A DNA stretch of 23,081 bases from Planctomycetaceae bacterium UBA4732 (lineage in GTDB: Bacteria; Planctomycetota; Planctomycetia; Gemmatales; Gemmataceae): the NCBI GenBank assembly GCA_002404095.1, contig DHJA01000141.1, forward strand, positions 17,185 through 40,265, written 5' to 3'. Of the stretch, positions 1 to 8,607 are shown piece after piece. Within the stretch, counting starts at the first letter, position 1. Every line of letters begins with the position of its first letter. The translations under genes were made by a program, and so were the position numbers. The notes below the pieces were generated by a model, which had not been told where the DNA came from, did not search any database, and saw only the letters and a list, made by a program, of their open reading frames with translations.

Positions 1-186
1 GGCCACGGCGGCTACGGTGGCGGCTACGGCGGCTACGGTCATGGCGGTTACGGCGGCTACGGTCATGGCGGTTACGGCAGCTACGGTCATGGCGGTTACG
101 GCCATGGCGGCTACGGCGGTTACGGCTATGGCGGGTACGGCGGCTACGGCTATGGCGGGTACGGCGGCTACGGCTACAACCGCGGC
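1..186 (+). repeat. Tandem GGY/GYGH-coding repeat
   Basis: Short direct repeats of about 9-24 bp, such as ggcggctacggtcatggcgg, follow one another within the truncated first gene. They encode alternating Gly-Gly-Tyr and Gly-Tyr-Gly-His units. The period stays a multiple of three, so copy-number change would preserve the frame. Confidence 0.75.
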
Positions 187-669
187 TACTACGGCGGCTA
201 TGGCTACTACCCGAGCTACTCCTATGGCTCCTCCTACCAGCCGTATTACTACTCCACGCCGTCGGTGTATTACTACTCGACGCCATCCTACAGCAGCGAT
301 TCGTTTCTGTGTCCGAGCGGTGGCGCATCGGGTCGTGTGCTGAGTCTGAGCATCACCACGGCGCCGACAACGCGGCGGCGGATGGTCGAAATCGTCGCTG
401 CACCCACGCCGGTGCAACCTGACGACCAGACCTTCCCCTACGACGGCGGCCCGCGCAATCCTGCGCCGATGCCCAAGGCCGAACCGACGCCAGACGCTCA
501 ACCGTCCGCCGCTCCACTGGACGACCATTCCGTGTCGTTGCCGGCCAAGATCGCCAGTAAGCTGGTTTATCCGGCCTACGGCGAGCAGACGACCTTGCCC
601 GGCGCCCCGCGCTTTTCGGAACGCGGCGTCCTCGTCAAGGGCGACCCTGCCCAAAAGCTGGCGAAGTAG
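1..669 (+). CDS. Gly/Tyr/His-repeat protein, 5'-truncated by the window edge
   Basis: The reading frame is open from base 1 and ends at TAG 667-669, so the N-terminus lies outside the window. The first 60 or so visible residues are a low-complexity tract built from GGYGGYG and GYGHGGYG units. A Tyr/Ser-rich stretch follows (YYSTPSVYYYSTPSYSS), then about 110 more ordinary residues rich in Pro and Ala, with VLSLSITTAPTTRRRMVEI and a C-terminal part containing SLPAKIASKLVYPAYGEQ. Secreted or surface proteins with such Gly-Tyr tracts are common in planctomycetes, but no function is established. A signal peptide cannot be checked because the start is missing. The complementary frame over the repeat gives an Ala/Thr-rich translation that is only a product of base composition. 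I am confident of the frame and have no function to propose. Confidence 0.8.
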   Translation, partial: GHGGYGGGYGGYGHGGYGGYGHGGYGSYGHGGYGHGGYGGYGYGGYGGYGYGGYGGYGYNRGYYGGYGYYPSYSYGSSYQPYYYSTPSVYYYSTPSYSSDSFLCPSGGASGRVLSLSITTAPTTRRRMVEIVAAPTPVQPDDQTFPYDGGPRNPAPMPKAEPTPDAQPSAAPLDDHSVSLPAKIASKLVYPAYGEQTTLPGAPRFSERGVLVKGDPAQKLAK

Positions 670-700
670 CGCATGTACTCCTGCTGGTTCGTAGTGTGAC

Positions 701-739
701 AAAGGGCCGCGCCTCTATCAAAATGAGGCGCGGCCCTTT
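701..739 (+). terminator. Perfect 15-bp hairpin terminator after the Gly/Tyr-repeat gene
   Basis: The arms aaagggccgcgcctc (701-715) and gaggcgcggcccttt (725-739) are exact reverse complements around a 9-nt AT-rich loop. The stem is GC-rich, begins with AAA and ends with TTT, and lies 32 nt after the stop codon. This fits an intrinsic terminator, although the T-tract is short. Confidence 0.75.
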
Positions 740-890
740 ATCGTTTCCGGCTGACGGGATTGCGCGGATTCTTCCGGCTCGTTTTCGGGGATTCCTAATC
801 CGACGCGGCAGTTTGGGCTGATATTACGGCCGACCCATGCGAAAATGCGAGGCGTCGTATCGGATGTTACCCTACCGCGAGAGACTAGTC

Positions 891-1184
891 ATGCGCACCC
901 TGTACGCGATCTTGTTGGCGGGCCTGTGCGTCGGCCTGAGTAGCGCTGGCGAACCGCTTCCTGAGCCGACGCCGGAACCGGCGCCTTTGCCCTATGTCGA
1001 GGTTCGGCCGTGGGGCCGCGTCAACCGTTATGCCGTGTGGCAGAACTACGGCATCGATCTGCAGGGCCGTTTTCGTCCGCGTGTGATTTATACGCCGGAC
1101 GGCGCTTTCTATTACTACGACGGCCGGCCCTACCCGTACTTGAGTACACATCCGCTTACCTTCATGCCCTACGCCAGCGACTGA
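891..1184 (+). CDS. Small secreted protein of unknown function
   Basis: A 97-residue protein. I chose the ATG at 891 because it begins a clean signal peptide, MRTLYAILLAGLCVGLSSAG, with likely cleavage after SSAG or nearby. An in-frame ATG at 837 would add 18 residues and bury this signal. The mature part starts with a Pro/Glu-rich linker (EPLPEPTPEPAPLP), then a compact Tyr/Arg/Pro-rich segment containing VEVRPWGRVNRYAVWQNYG and DGAFYYYDGRPYPYL. I do not recognise a family. It lies between the repeat protein and bamA and is convergent with bamA. It is probably periplasmic or surface-located, and no enzymatic motif is visible. Confidence 0.65.
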   Translation: MRTLYAILLAGLCVGLSSAGEPLPEPTPEPAPLPYVEVRPWGRVNRYAVWQNYGIDLQGRFRPRVIYTPDGAFYYYDGRPYPYLSTHPLTFMPYASD

Positions 1185-1190
1185 AGAATC

Positions 1191-1256
1191 GTTTAGCGGC
1201 GACCCAAAGGGGAGCGCGTTGGCGCCGACGCGCTCCCCTTCGGGTCGCGGCTAAAC
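1191..1256. repeat. Palindromic repeat family A, copy 1
   Basis: Two 28-nt arms (1191-1218 and 1229-1256) are inverted copies with two mismatches around a 10-nt loop. The conserved outer part is gtttagc and the inner part contains ggggagcgcg. It fills the gap between two convergent stop codons (1184 and 1268), so it could also act as a bidirectional terminator. A second copy of the same element lies upstream of bamA at 3735-3813. Confidence 0.8.
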
Positions 1257-1267
1257 GCTCCTCGCGT

Positions 1268-3622
1268 TTATCGGAAGAAACCCAGCCAGAAGCTGAACAC
1301 CTGCTTCAGGTCGTTCGGTCCCTTAACGATGGGGACGCCAAAGTCCAACGCGATCGGCACCTGCCCGAGCGCCGGCACCACAATGCGCAAGCCGACGCCG
1401 GCCGACACGCGATAGTCCTTGAAGCCGACGCGGCTCTCCACGTCGCCGCTGTCGATGAAACCGACCGCGTAAATCGCATCCTTTGCCACCAGCGGCACTT
1501 GATACTCCAGGCTGTTAAGAACCTGGAAATCGCCGCCTACCTTGAAGCCGTTCACATCCGGGCCGACGCCGCGAAACTCGAAGCCGCGGATGCTGCGGAA
1601 ACCGCCCGCGTAAAACCGTTCGTAAACCGGCGTGTTCGCGCCGGCATAGCCGACCGAACTGTGCAAGGCCAGCACCTGGCGGCCCGTGCCGTCGGGCCGC
1701 TGGATCGTCGTGAAATACTTGTTGTAGTCCACGTTCAACAGCGGAAAGGAATGGTCGCCCGTCACCCCTTCCGCGGAGATGTCGAGTAGGCCGCCTTCGG
1801 TCGCCCGCAGCACGGAGTCGCGGTCGTCATAGGTGGCGGCCGCCCGCAAGCCGAGTAGGAAGTTGTTGCCCTGCGCATTCTGGTAGTCGATCGGCGCGCC
1901 CAGCGGCAGCGCGTTAATCCCCACATTTTCGAGTCGTAGGCTGGTCGAAGCCGTCCAGTACGGCCCGAGCTTACGGGCCAAGGTGAATCGGGCGCCCAGG
2001 CGCGATTCCGTGTCCTCGTTAAACATCTGGTCGTAATAGTAGCCGCTGACGCCCAGGCTGTAAGGGCTGTCGAACAGGAATGGCTCGCGGAAGCTGGCGG
2101 TGTAGCGCTGTAAAAAGATGCCGGGCACGGCCTCCAGGCGGAACTCCTGGCCGGCGCCGCGGAAAGCGTTGCCGCTGAGCAGGTCGTCGAAGCTGGTCGG
2201 GAAACGGCTGATGTCGAAGTTTTTCTCGTTGAGCACGATGCTGCCCATCAGGCCGGCGTCGGAGTTGACGCCGACGCCGAAGAGCAGGCTGCCGGTGTTG
2301 TCTTCCTCCAGCTTGACGAGGAGGTTCTTATATTCGCTGTCGGGGTTGTTGGGATCGTCCTGGGCCGTCACCTCGACGCTGCCGGGTTTGAAGATGCCCA
2401 ACCGCTCCAGGTTGCGCTTCGCCACGCGGAGATCCGGAAAGGTCAGCAACTGCCCCGGAAACTCTGGCACCTGATTCAGGATGACGTGATCCCGCGTCCG
2501 GATGTTGCCGTCGATGATGATCTGCCCAACGCGCGCCGGCGGTCGTTCGACCACCTCGTACTGGACAACGCAGACGCCCGGCGCGTTCTTGTCGAACAGC
2601 CGCGTCACCTGGGTGCGCGCCTCGCGGCCAGTGGCGCCGAAGTAGTCCTTGATGCGGCTTAGGTCTTTGTCCACATCCAGTTGGCTGTAGTATTTGCCTG
2701 GCTGAAGGCTGGCGAGCTGTTCCAACTGCTCGGGTGGGAAAGAGCGTGAGCCGCTGACGTGCGGCTTGTCCTTCACTTGATAGCGCAGGCCTTCCTGAAC
2801 GTGGAAGATGAGCGCGACGGATAGGCCGTCGTCGTTCCATTGCAGCTCGCGCTTGACGTGAACGTCGAGATAGCCGAACGACTTGTAATAGTCCTCCAAC
2901 TTCGCCACGTCTTCTTCGACCATAGCGGTGTTGAGCTTGCCGCCGAGTACGCCGAGGATGGCGCGGGACGACTGCACGTGCGTACCAATGACGGAGCCAG
3001 GCTCGAAGGTGCAGCCGGTGAACGAGACACTGCTGATTTTGACTTGCGGGCCTTCGCCGATGTTGAAGACGACCTCGGTGTCACCGGCCTTGTCGCCGCG
3101 CACCAGTTCACAACTGGCGAAGGGCCGGCCGTCTTCGTTGAGCTTGGCGATGAGCGCCTTGCACGCCAATTTGTTGGTAACGGGATCGAGCGGCATGCCA
3201 ATGCGGAGGCCGGTGATCGCATTGATCTCGTCGTCGGTGCGGCCGAGGTGCTTGGCGCCGTTATAGGTAATGTGCTGGACGAGATTGGCTTGATCTTGCA
3301 CGGCGAAAATCACGGTGATTTTGCCGTCGGCCGCGGCTTTCACGTCCACATCGACTTTGGCGAACTGCCGAGTGGCGCTGAGAATACGACAATCTTCCTG
3401 CACTTTGTCGGCGTCATAGATTTCGCCTGGCCGGGTCTTGATCTGGGCCGTGACTTGGGCGGTGGGCACGAGGCGATTGCCCTGAACAAGAACGTCTCCG
3501 ACGAAGACGCGGCTGGCCGGCGCCGGCGACTGGGCGAGACAGGCGATGCCACATAGGAGTACGCCCAGCAGAACGCCGGCGCAGCGGAGCGCGGGCGGAT
3601 TAAAGCGATGCTTCGCTTGCAT
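1268..3622 (-). CDS. bamA: Outer membrane protein assembly factor BamA (Omp85 family)
   Basis: A 784-residue protein, close to the usual BamA length. It would form the core of the beta-barrel assembly machinery in the outer membrane. Residues 1-30 are a signal peptide (LLGVLLCGIACLAQS). Residues from about 38 to 455 look like a series of POTRA domains, with recurring segments such as VFVGDVLVQGNRLV, VGQIIIDGNIRTRDHVI and a LERLGIFKPGSVEV-type ending. The rest is a C-terminal 16-strand-type barrel containing the conserved lid-loop motif RSIRGFEFRG, with IRGF at about 678-681. The protein ends in an aromatic beta-strand (FSFWLGFFR), with Arg rather than Phe or Trp as the last residue. An AGGAAC ribosome-binding site precedes the ATG. 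No skp/ompH or lpxD neighbour is seen; the gene stands alone between two copies of one palindrome. Confidence 0.92.
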   Translation of the reverse strand: MQAKHRFNPPALRCAGVLLGVLLCGIACLAQSPAPASRVFVGDVLVQGNRLVPTAQVTAQIKTRPGEIYDADKVQEDCRILSATRQFAKVDVDVKAAADGKITVIFAVQDQANLVQHITYNGAKHLGRTDDEINAITGLRIGMPLDPVTNKLACKALIAKLNEDGRPFASCELVRGDKAGDTEVVFNIGEGPQVKISSVSFTGCTFEPGSVIGTHVQSSRAILGVLGGKLNTAMVEEDVAKLEDYYKSFGYLDVHVKRELQWNDDGLSVALIFHVQEGLRYQVKDKPHVSGSRSFPPEQLEQLASLQPGKYYSQLDVDKDLSRIKDYFGATGREARTQVTRLFDKNAPGVCVVQYEVVERPPARVGQIIIDGNIRTRDHVILNQVPEFPGQLLTFPDLRVAKRNLERLGIFKPGSVEVTAQDDPNNPDSEYKNLLVKLEEDNTGSLLFGVGVNSDAGLMGSIVLNEKNFDISRFPTSFDDLLSGNAFRGAGQEFRLEAVPGIFLQRYTASFREPFLFDSPYSLGVSGYYYDQMFNEDTESRLGARFTLARKLGPYWTASTSLRLENVGINALPLGAPIDYQNAQGNNFLLGLRAAATYDDRDSVLRATEGGLLDISAEGVTGDHSFPLLNVDYNKYFTTIQRPDGTGRQVLALHSSVGYAGANTPVYERFYAGGFRSIRGFEFRGVGPDVNGFKVGGDFQVLNSLEYQVPLVAKDAIYAVGFIDSGDVESRVGFKDYRVSAGVGLRIVVPALGQVPIALDFGVPIVKGPNDLKQVFSFWLGFFR

Positions 3623-3734
3623 GGGTTTGTTCCTATAGTCTCAAAAAACCGGCTTTCGCTCAAGTGGAGGGGGACGGATAGCCGACAGGGCGCCTTCTGT
3701 CAAGCCGGGATTGTTCGTACACTGAGGGAGAGCG

Positions 3735-3813
3735 TTGCGACGTTTAGCCGCGACCCGAAGGGGAGCGCTCGGCCCCCACGCGCTCCCCTTCGGGTCGCGG
3801 CTAAACGTCGCAA
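3735..3813. repeat. Palindromic repeat family A, copy 2
   Basis: A perfect 34-bp inverted repeat (3735-3768 and 3780-3813) surrounds an 11-nt loop. The gtttagc core and ggggagcgc inner arm match copy 1 at 1191-1256. It lies in the gap between the divergent starts of bamA (3622) and the small membrane protein (3835). A terminator role is therefore not the obvious explanation here. Confidence 0.82.
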
Positions 3814-3834
3814 TGTTTGCTTGTGGAGTATCCC

Positions 3835-4146
3835 ATGACAACCCCCTCCGAACCGCGCAATCCCCTGTATATCCTGCTTCTCGCGGCCGGCGTCCTCTTC
3901 GCCGTCACCGCCTTTGCCTACGCCATCGTGCCGGTTCTGGAACAGAAGGCGCTCGACGCCGGCCAGACGCCGCCGCCGTCGCCCTTCCGCAACGCCCTGC
4001 ACGCCTACGGAGGAATCGCGCTACTCGGCGAAGTGGCCGTGGTCGTCGTCCTGTCGATCGCCAGCATGGTCTGGGACCGCCTGCGTAGCTTGCAAAAGGA
4101 ACGCGCGCAAGGCACAATTCCCCCAACGAAAGCCGAGGAGAAGTGA
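3835..4146 (+). CDS. Small two-helix membrane protein, unknown function
   Basis: A 103-residue protein. The start ATG at 3835 is preceded by GGAG (3825-3828) with six bases of spacing, which I prefer to the upstream in-frame TTG/CTG-type starts. Two hydrophobic helices are visible at about residues 11-33 (LYILLLAAGVLFAVTAFAY) and 62-80 (GIALLGEVAVVVVLSIASM). A Pro-rich loop joins them (QTPPPSPF), and a charged C-terminal tail ends KAEEK. The topology suggests an integral inner-membrane protein with both ends in the cytoplasm. No family is recognised. It lies upstream of ligA but is separated from it by 189 bp of palindromic repeats, so joint transcription is uncertain. Confidence 0.75.
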   Translation: MTTPSEPRNPLYILLLAAGVLFAVTAFAYAIVPVLEQKALDAGQTPPPSPFRNALHAYGGIALLGEVAVVVVLSIASMVWDRLRSLQKERAQGTIPPTKAEEK

Positions 4147-4147
4147 C

Positions 4148-4169
4148 CCTCCTGGTCCTCCTGGTCCTC

Positions 4170-4174
<5 letters not shown>
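4148..4174. repeat. Three exact copies of a 9-bp direct repeat
   Basis: The unit cctcctggt occurs three times without a break immediately after the stop codon of the small membrane protein. It leads straight into the nested palindrome cluster. On the minus strand it reads accaggagg. Confidence 0.8.
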
Positions 4175-6336
<2,162 letters not shown>

Positions 6337-6379
6337 ATGTCAGGGCTTTCGCCAGGAGCGTTGAGTCATTTCAAAAAAC

Positions 6380-6419
6380 AAGGCGTCCCCGCCCGTCGGT
6401 CAACGGGCGGGGACGCCTT
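6380..6419. terminator. Bidirectional hairpin terminator between ligA and the RRM gene
   Basis: Exact 17-nt arms (6380-6396 and 6403-6419) surround a 6-nt loop, cggtca. The stem is very GC-rich. A run of A precedes it (6373-6378) and TTT follows, so it can serve both converging genes, which end at 6336 and 6442. Confidence 0.8.
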
Positions 6420-6441
6420 TAATCATTTTGTATCGTTCGGC

Positions 6442-6855
6442 TTAGTAGCGGTCGCGGCCTCCGCCGCCGCCGCCATACCCGCCGCCCCCACCACCACCTG
6501 CACCGCCGCCGCCGTAGCCGCCGCGGCTTCCGCCGCCTGCGCCGCTGCCGCCGTAACCGCCGCGGCTGCCACCGCCGCCGCCGGCACCGCCGCGGCCGCC
6601 GCCCTCAGTCTTGGGACGCGCTTCGTTGACGGTCAACGCGCGACCGTCCACTTGCTTGCCGCTGAGCGCGGTGATGGCCGCTTGGGCCTCGGCGTCCGAA
6701 CCCATCTCCACAAAGCCGAAGCCCTTGGAGCGGCCGGTGTCCCGGTCCATGATGACTTGAGCCGACTGGACGGCGCCGTGCTCCTCGAACATCCGAAGCA
6801 GGTCGCTGTCGGTGACGCCGTAGGCCAGGTTGCCTACGTACAACTTCTTACCCAT
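6442..6855 (-). CDS. RRM-domain RNA-binding protein with Gly-rich tail
   Basis: A 137-residue protein. Residues 1-82 form one RNA recognition motif with RNP2 LYVGNL (5-10) and RNP1 KGFGFVEM (44-51). Residues 84-137 are a Gly-rich tail with RGGYGG units ending RDRY. This layout matches the small Rbp proteins of cyanobacteria and planctomycetes, which bind RNA and are often cold-regulated chaperones. That role is family knowledge and not shown here. I chose the ATG at 6855 because GAGGG lies five to six bases upstream and the RRM begins at once with MGKKLYVGN; the frame extends a further 50 codons upstream but codes for nothing recognisable. The upstream leader may be long (see the promoter at 7021-7050), as is common in cold-shock-type mRNAs. 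Confidence 0.93.
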   Translation of the reverse strand: MGKKLYVGNLAYGVTDSDLLRMFEEHGAVQSAQVIMDRDTGRSKGFGFVEMGSDAEAQAAITALSGKQVDGRALTVNEARPKTEGGGRGGAGGGGGSRGGYGGSGAGGGSRGGYGGGGAGGGGGGGYGGGGGGRDRY

Positions 6856-7020
6856 CGAAACCCTCAAAAAAAGGAAACAGCCGCCGCATACCGGGAATCG
6901 ACTGTCGTTTCCTGGAACACGCGCGCGCGAAACTGGGACACGGGGAAAGGCGTCTGGAGGATGAAGTGTAAAAGCAGCATCTCGACCACGGCGCTGTCCG
7001 ACCAAGACCCAACTGGAGGC

Positions 7021-7050
7021 AGTTTACGCGAAACAGGTGGTAGAAATCAA
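7021..7050 (-). promoter_or_regulatory. Candidate sigma70-type promoter for the RRM gene
   Basis: On the minus strand TTGATT (7050-7045) and TAAACT (7026-7021) are separated by 18 bases. Transcription from here would give a leader of roughly 160 nt. The match to TTGACA/TATAAT is moderate, and planctomycete promoters are poorly defined. Confidence 0.35.
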
Positions 7051-7130
7051 GAGGGGATTGGTGCTTTTCCAAAAATAGGCGCCTGGAAAGCGTCTCTCGA
7101 CTGTACGTCGTGCGGAATTGCGCCGCGGCC

Positions 7131-7159
7131 TTGAGACGACGCGCGCCCTCCGCTACGAT
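7131..7159 (+). promoter_or_regulatory. Candidate sigma70-type promoter for the glycoside-hydrolase-like gene
   Basis: TTGAGA (7131-7136) and TACGAT (7154-7159) are separated by exactly 17 bases. The -10 box lies 29 bases before the ATG at 7189, leaving a short leader that contains the ribosome-binding site AGGAGA. Confidence 0.5.
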
Positions 7160-7188
7160 GCACCGTCCCCGACAATCAGGAGACGGCG

Positions 7189-8607
7189 ATGCGAATGAAG
7201 ACTTATGGCGCGCTGTGTATTCTGGCTTTGACGGCCGCTGCCGCCGCGGCGGCTGACAAGCCATTGTCAATACATCCGGAAAACCCGCATTACTTCCTCT
7301 TTCGCGGCAACCCTGCGGTCCTCGTCACGTCCGGCGAGCACTATGGCGCCGTGCTCAATCTTGACTTTGATTATGTAACCTACTTGGACGAGTTGAAAGA
7401 GCGCAAATTCAATCTTACGCGCACGTTCTCGGGAACCTACCGCGAAGACCCATCCGCTTTCGGCATCGTGGACAACACGCTGGCGCCGGCGCCAAAGCGC
7501 TTTCTCTGCCCGTGGGCGCGTGACGGCGCGAAGTTCGATCTCAAGCGCTACGACAAGGCCTATTTCGCACGTCTCAAGGACTTTGTCGCGCAAGCCGGTA
7601 AGCGCGGCGTCGTCGTCGAACTGACGCTGTTCTGCGCGATCTACGACGACAAGCTCTGGGACCTCAATCCCATGAAGGCCGACAACAACGTCAACGGCGT
7701 CGGCAACAACGGCCGGCTCGATTCGTACACCGGCAGGGACAAAGAATTGACCGGCCTTCAGGAAGCGCTGGTGCGTAAGATCGTTGCCGAGTTGAAAGAA
7801 TACGATAATGTCTATTATGAAATCTGCAATGAGCCTTATTTCGGCGGCGTGACGAAGGAGTGGAACGACCGCATGGCCGCCGTTATCGCGGACGCCGAGA
7901 AAGACCTGCCGGCCCGCCACTTGATCGCCCAGAACATCTCCAACGGTTCCACCAAGGTTGAGCTTCCGAATCCGAACGTCGGCATCCTCAACTTCCACTA
8001 TTGCGCCCCGCCAGATGCGGTCGCTCTCAACTACGGCCTCAATCGAGTAATCGGTTTTGATGAGACAGGCTTTCTCAAGACGGCCGACTTGCCGTATCGC
8101 ACCCAAGGATGGGATTTCTTCCTGGCCGGCGGCGCCGTCTACAGCAACCTCGATTATTCCTACAGCGTCGTCCATCCCGACGGTTCGGCCAAGGTCACGA
8201 CCTCGCCCGGCGGCGGCGGGCCGGAGCTGCGCAAACAACTCACGGTCCTGAAGGAGTTCATGGACGGCCTCGACTTCGTGCGCATGAGACCGGACAATGC
8301 CGTTGTCAAGGACGGCACGGTCACGTTGCGGCTCTCCGGCGACGGTACGGCGGTGAGGGAGGCAAAAGCAACGGTGCGGACGCTGGCCGAACCTGGCAAG
8401 GCTTATGTGGTCTACGTTAAAGGCGGTGTGCGGACGGAATTGTCGCTGGAATTGCCGCAAGGCGCGTACAAAGCGGAGTGGGTGAATACAAAGACCGGCG
8501 TCGTTGATAAGACTGAAGATTTCGATCAGGAGAGCGGCGTCAGAAAGCTGATTTCGCCGGCGTATGAAGAAGATATTGCGTTGCGGATTCGACGCGGGGT
8601 TAGATAA
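7189..8607 (+). CDS. Secreted glycoside-hydrolase-like (TIM-barrel, clan A-type) protein
   Basis: A 472-residue protein with a signal peptide at about residues 1-22 (CILALTAAAAAAA). The core resembles clan A TIM-barrel hydrolases. It contains VYYEICNEPYFGG, with E215 after Asn as in the acid/base NEP motif, and VIGFDETGF, with E292 in the position expected of the nucleophile. The C-terminal 120 residues look like a small beta-sandwich (GTVTLRLSGDGTAVREAKATVRTL), similar to the C-terminal domains of DUF4038/GH5-like proteins. It probably cleaves a polysaccharide outside the cytoplasm; the substrate cannot be told from sequence. AGGAGA at 7178-7183 supports the ATG at 7189; an ATG two codons later is possible. 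Its stop overlaps the start of the next gene (TAATG), implying translational coupling with an unrelated metabolic enzyme. Confidence 0.75.
   Translation: MRMKTYGALCILALTAAAAAAADKPLSIHPENPHYFLFRGNPAVLVTSGEHYGAVLNLDFDYVTYLDELKERKFNLTRTFSGTYREDPSAFGIVDNTLAPAPKRFLCPWARDGAKFDLKRYDKAYFARLKDFVAQAGKRGVVVELTLFCAIYDDKLWDLNPMKADNNVNGVGNNGRLDSYTGRDKELTGLQEALVRKIVAELKEYDNVYYEICNEPYFGGVTKEWNDRMAAVIADAEKDLPARHLIAQNISNGSTKVELPNPNVGILNFHYCAPPDAVALNYGLNRVIGFDETGFLKTADLPYRTQGWDFFLAGGAVYSNLDYSYSVVHPDGSAKVTTSPGGGGPELRKQLTVLKEFMDGLDFVRMRPDNAVVKDGTVTLRLSGDGTAVREAKATVRTLAEPGKAYVVYVKGGVRTELSLELPQGAYKAEWVNTKTGVVDKTEDFDQESGVRKLISPAYEEDIALRIRRGVR

Noticed and set aside
1010..1789. A 259-codon plus-strand frame across the 3' end of bamA and the family A repeat
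   Set aside because: The translation is Arg/Ala-rich with no motif and is antisense to the conserved BamA barrel.
1191..3813. bamA as cargo of an insertion sequence
   Set aside because: The flanking palindromes are not terminal inverted repeats in a transposon layout, no transposase is present, and I see no target-site duplication. I keep only the repeat observation.
6337..7134. A plus-strand frame rich in Ala, antisense to the RRM gene
   Set aside because: The Ala runs are the complement of the Gly-rich tail codons. The RRM motifs on the other strand are unambiguous.
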